From Tannerella sp. (GTDB taxonomy: Bacteria; Bacteroidota; Bacteroidia; Bacteroidales; Tannerellaceae): a DNA stretch of 10,106 nucleotides. The DNA lies in assembly GCA_031272655.1 (NCBI GenBank), contig JAISTJ010000084.1, forward strand, positions 1 to 10,106, given 5' to 3'. The translations under genes and the position numbers were made by a program. Below, piece by piece: positions 8,091-10,106 of this stretch (the first letter of the stretch is position 1; each line of letters opens with the position of its first letter). Under the pieces are notes generated by a model. The model ran no database searches, was not told the origin of the DNA, and was given only the letters and a program-made list of their open reading frames with translations.

Positions 8091-9338
8091 GTGCGTTATA
8101 TTTATACATTAGCCTTACATCTTTATGCATTTACCGTAGAGTTGGCTTCGCTGTTCAACCGCAAAGCGCGGATGACGAGGCTCGGACAGTGGCATACCAA
8201 CGGCATACTGCGGAAGCAGATAGACCGCAATGCCCGTTATATATGGTTTCATGCCGCCTCGCTGGGCGAGTTCGAGCAAGGCAGACCAATGATGGAAATC
8301 ATACGACAGAGGTATCCCGAATACAAAATTCTGCTCACTTTCTTTTCGCCTTCGGGCTACGAAGTGCGCAAGAACTACGAGGGCGCCGACGTTATTTGCT
8401 ACCTGCCCTTCGACACGCCGTTCAAGGTACGCAAGTTCCTCAACCTCTCCAACCCGTACATCGCCGTCTTCATCAAATACGAGTTCTGGCTCAACTATCT
8501 GACGGAACTGAAGCGTCGCGGCGTCCGCACCTACCTCATATCAGCCATCTTCCGTCCTAACCAGTTGTTTTTCAGGTGGTACGGCAAATGGTATCGCAAG
8601 GCGCTGTTCTGTTACGAGCGCCTTTTTGTACAGGACGAGAACTCGCGGGAGTTGCTTGCCGGTTATGGCATTGAAAATGTGGAAGTTTGCGGCGACACCC
8701 GTTTTGACCGCGTTTTGGAAATACAGCAGAAAGCAAGATTATTGCCTGAAATAGAGACGTTTACCGAAGGCGGCAAGACAATACTCGTGGCAGGGAGCAC
8801 CTGGTCGCAGGACGAGGAAATACTCATCCCGTACTTCAACGCCCACCCCGAAGTGAAACTGATAATAGCGCCACACGAGATTCACCGCGAGCATTTGCTG
8901 TATATACAGTCGCTGCTTCATCGTCCGGCTGTTCGCATGTCGGAATCGTGCGACGACAGTCTGCGCTCGTGCGACTGTCTTATAATCGACAGTTTCGGCT
9001 TACTGTCAGCCATCTATCGCTATGGCGACGTGGCATACATAGGCGGCGGCTTCGGCGAAGGCATACATAACACCCTCGAAGCCGCCGTATATGGCATACC
9101 GGTGGTCTTTGGTCCTAAATATCAGAAGTTTCGCGAAGCCCGCGAACTGCTTGCCTGCGGCGGCGCGTTCACTACCGACAGCGCGGCGGCGTTCAACGAC
9201 TGCATAGACCGCCTTGTTACCGACAGCGAACTGCGTCTTTCGTCAGGCAAAGAGGCGGGCAATTTCGTTAATCACAATGCCGGAGCTACCGGACGAATAG
9301 TCGAAAGTATTTTCGCCGTAGATTCATTGAAACAATAA
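8091..9338 (+). CDS. waaA: 3-deoxy-D-manno-octulosonic acid (Kdo) transferase
   Basis: This 415-residue GT30 glycosyltransferase moves Kdo from CMP-Kdo onto the lipid A precursor, the first step of LPS core assembly, at the inner face of the cytoplasmic membrane. Residues of about 3-22 form the usual hydrophobic N-terminal anchor. WFHAASLGEFEQG carries the family's conserved Glu (E60), which acts as the catalytic base. CGDTRFDRV, APHEIH (about 260-265) and GGGFGEGIHNTLEAA (about 318-332) are GT30 landmarks of the two Rossmann domains. The start is GTG, 6 nt after gltX. It is preferred over the first internal ATG (residue 28) because the anchor would otherwise be lost. Whether it adds one or two Kdo units cannot be read from the sequence. 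An older symbol is kdtA. Confidence 0.95.
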   Translation: MRYIYTLALHLYAFTVELASLFNRKARMTRLGQWHTNGILRKQIDRNARYIWFHAASLGEFEQGRPMMEIIRQRYPEYKILLTFFSPSGYEVRKNYEGADVICYLPFDTPFKVRKFLNLSNPYIAVFIKYEFWLNYLTELKRRGVRTYLISAIFRPNQLFFRWYGKWYRKALFCYERLFVQDENSRELLAGYGIENVEVCGDTRFDRVLEIQQKARLLPEIETFTEGGKTILVAGSTWSQDEEILIPYFNAHPEVKLIIAPHEIHREHLLYIQSLLHRPAVRMSESCDDSLRSCDCLIIDSFGLLSAIYRYGDVAYIGGGFGEGIHNTLEAAVYGIPVVFGPKYQKFREARELLACGGAFTTDSAAAFNDCIDRLVTDSELRLSSGKEAGNFVNHNAGATGRIVESIFAVDSLKQ

Positions 9339-9363
9339 AAATTAGTGTAGGATTACTGTCCAT

Positions 9364-9414
9364 CTACGTAAAATTACGTAGAAAACACCCCCAAAAAATA
9401 CGTAAAATTACGTA
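9364..9414 (+). promoter_or_regulatory. Twin TACGTA dyads, candidate operator
   Basis: The 16-mer TACGTAAAATTACGTA occurs twice, at 9365-9380 and 9399-9414. Each copy is an inverted repeat with 7-nt arms around AA, and the first extends to 8-nt arms (9364-9381). Starts are 34 bp apart. The second copy ends at the base before the TTG of the -33 element. This geometry fits a site for a dimeric transcription factor bound twice. Neither copy is followed by a T run, so a terminator is unlikely. The protein that would bind is unknown. Confidence 0.6.
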
Positions 9415-9445
9415 TTGACAAGCCATTTTTTTAGTTGTACCTTTG
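9415..9445 (+). promoter_or_regulatory. Promoter of the OmpA-family-like gene
   Basis: TTGACA begins at 9415 and TACCTTTG lies at 9438-9445, with 20 bases between TTG and the -7 box. The -7 box matches TAnnTTTG exactly and runs on as CGGC. The ATG at 9478 is 32 bases past it. Together with the dyads just upstream, this suggests a regulated promoter. Confidence 0.65.
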
Positions 9446-9477
9446 CGGCAGATTTCTAACTATTAAATTTTTGAACA

Positions 9478-10106
9478 ATGAACAGAATGATTTTTTGTAT
9501 TATCGTTATAATGGCGATGACATTCAGCAGCGCTGTTAATGCGCAGTTTGGAAAACGTCTTGGCGGAGCCGTGAAACGCGCCGCCGAGAATACGGCAGTC
9601 CGCAAAGCGGAACAAAAGACGGAAGAGGCGGTCAGTAAAGCTATTGACAAGGCTACCGACCCCAATTCTTACGAGAACAAAAACAAGCAGTCGTCGGACG
9701 AAACAACAACGACGAAGTCGTCAACGACCAAAACCTCAACAAAGCAAACCAAAGCGGTGGAAGTCGAAGCTTCGGACGACGATGACGCCGCTACTTCGAC
9801 AGGCTCAGCAGCCGCCACCCCAAAAGCCGCAGAGATGGCTTATGCCAAAAGCGACTTCGTGCCGGGAGACGAGATTATCTTCTCCGACGACTTCGCCAAC
9901 GAACAGATGGGCGAGTTCCCCACGCAGTGGGACGCCGGAAATGGCAGCATCGAAGTTGTGCAGGTCAATGGCGAGAAAGTCATCGAACTGTTGGACGGAG
10001 GCTATATGATGCCGTTGATGAAAAGCAAAAAGGCATATCTGCCCGATGTGTTCACCATTGAGTTCGACGTTTATCTGCGCAACGACAAGTTGGCAAAAGA
10101 AGTGGG
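9478..10106 (+). CDS. Secreted protein resembling Bacteroidetes OmpA-family proteins, 3' truncated by window
   Basis: An open frame runs from the ATG at 9478 to the window end (209 full codons, no stop). Residues 1-22 form a signal peptide (hydrophobic core IFCIIVIMAM, likely cut after N-A22). Next come a basic helical stretch with AVKRAAE and EEAVSKAIDKA (about 30-60), a low-complexity linker rich in Thr, Ser, Lys and then Asp (about 70-115), and YAKSDFVPGDEIIF (122-135), which begins a globular part. I recall this order (AKSDFVPGDEIIF, GEFP-x-x-W, then LPDVFTIEFDVY) from Bacteroidetes proteins annotated as OmpA family, whose C-terminal peptidoglycan-binding domain would lie beyond this window. 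Periplasmic or outer-membrane location is inferred. There is no lipobox. The OmpA domain itself is not visible, so the call rests on the N-terminal half. Confidence 0.75.
   Translation, partial: MNRMIFCIIVIMAMTFSSAVNAQFGKRLGGAVKRAAENTAVRKAEQKTEEAVSKAIDKATDPNSYENKNKQSSDETTTTKSSTTKTSTKQTKAVEVEASDDDDAATSTGSAAATPKAAEMAYAKSDFVPGDEIIFSDDFANEQMGEFPTQWDAGNGSIEVVQVNGEKVIELLDGGYMMPLMKSKKAYLPDVFTIEFDVYLRNDKLAKEV

Noticed and set aside
7922..8560. Open frame of 212 codons on + overlapping the end of gltX and the start of waaA
   Set aside because: It is out of frame with two clearly recognised genes, its composition is Arg/Gln/His-rich as expected of a shadow frame, and it shows no domain.
9644..10009. 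Open frame of 121 codons on + inside the OmpA-like gene
   Set aside because: It is a shifted frame with low-complexity Arg/Pro/Gln/Thr composition produced by the repetitive linker. The 9478 frame has a signal peptide, a promoter and a recognised segment.

Overview
The window looks like ordinary core chromosome from a member of the Bacteroidetes, most likely Bacteroidales. The evidence is the promoter style (TAnnTTTG -7 boxes, often running on as TTGCGGC), the A/T-rich translation starts without a clear Shine-Dalgarno sequence, and protein families with a Bacteroidetes flavour: a FucP-like permease with the ANDITNP signature, a glutamyl-tRNA synthetase with an insert after KLSKR, and an N-terminal region typical of a Bacteroidetes OmpA-family protein. 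All supported genes lie on the + strand. Coding density is high. No gap between genes exceeds about 140 bases, and I saw no tRNA, rRNA, insertion sequence, CRISPR array or phage gene.

Layout: (1) 1-174, the last 57 codons of a large glycoside hydrolase. (2) 269-1675, a FucP-like sugar:H+ symporter with its own promoter, followed after only 2 nt by (3) 1678-4119, a complete Lon protease. (4) 4238-6469, a secreted S9/DPP-IV-type serine peptidase, followed by a plausible intrinsic terminator. (5) 6564-8084, gltX, followed after 6 nt by (6) 8091-9338, waaA (Kdo transferase), forming a likely two-gene operon. (7) 9478-window end, the N-terminal 209 codons of a secreted protein that probably belongs to the Bacteroidetes OmpA family.

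Functional reading: the left edge handles carbohydrate degradation and uptake. The middle handles protein turnover, with Lon in the cytoplasm and the S9 peptidase in the periplasm. The right side covers translation and outer-envelope biogenesis. No multi-gene novel system is evident. The most notable non-coding structure is a pair of identical 16-bp TACGTA dyads (9365-9380 and 9399-9414) ending directly at the -33 element of the promoter for the last gene, which looks like an operator. Other points of interest are the tight permease-lon junction, the Asp-to-Asn change at a key FucP position, and nested inverted repeats between the peptidase gene and gltX.
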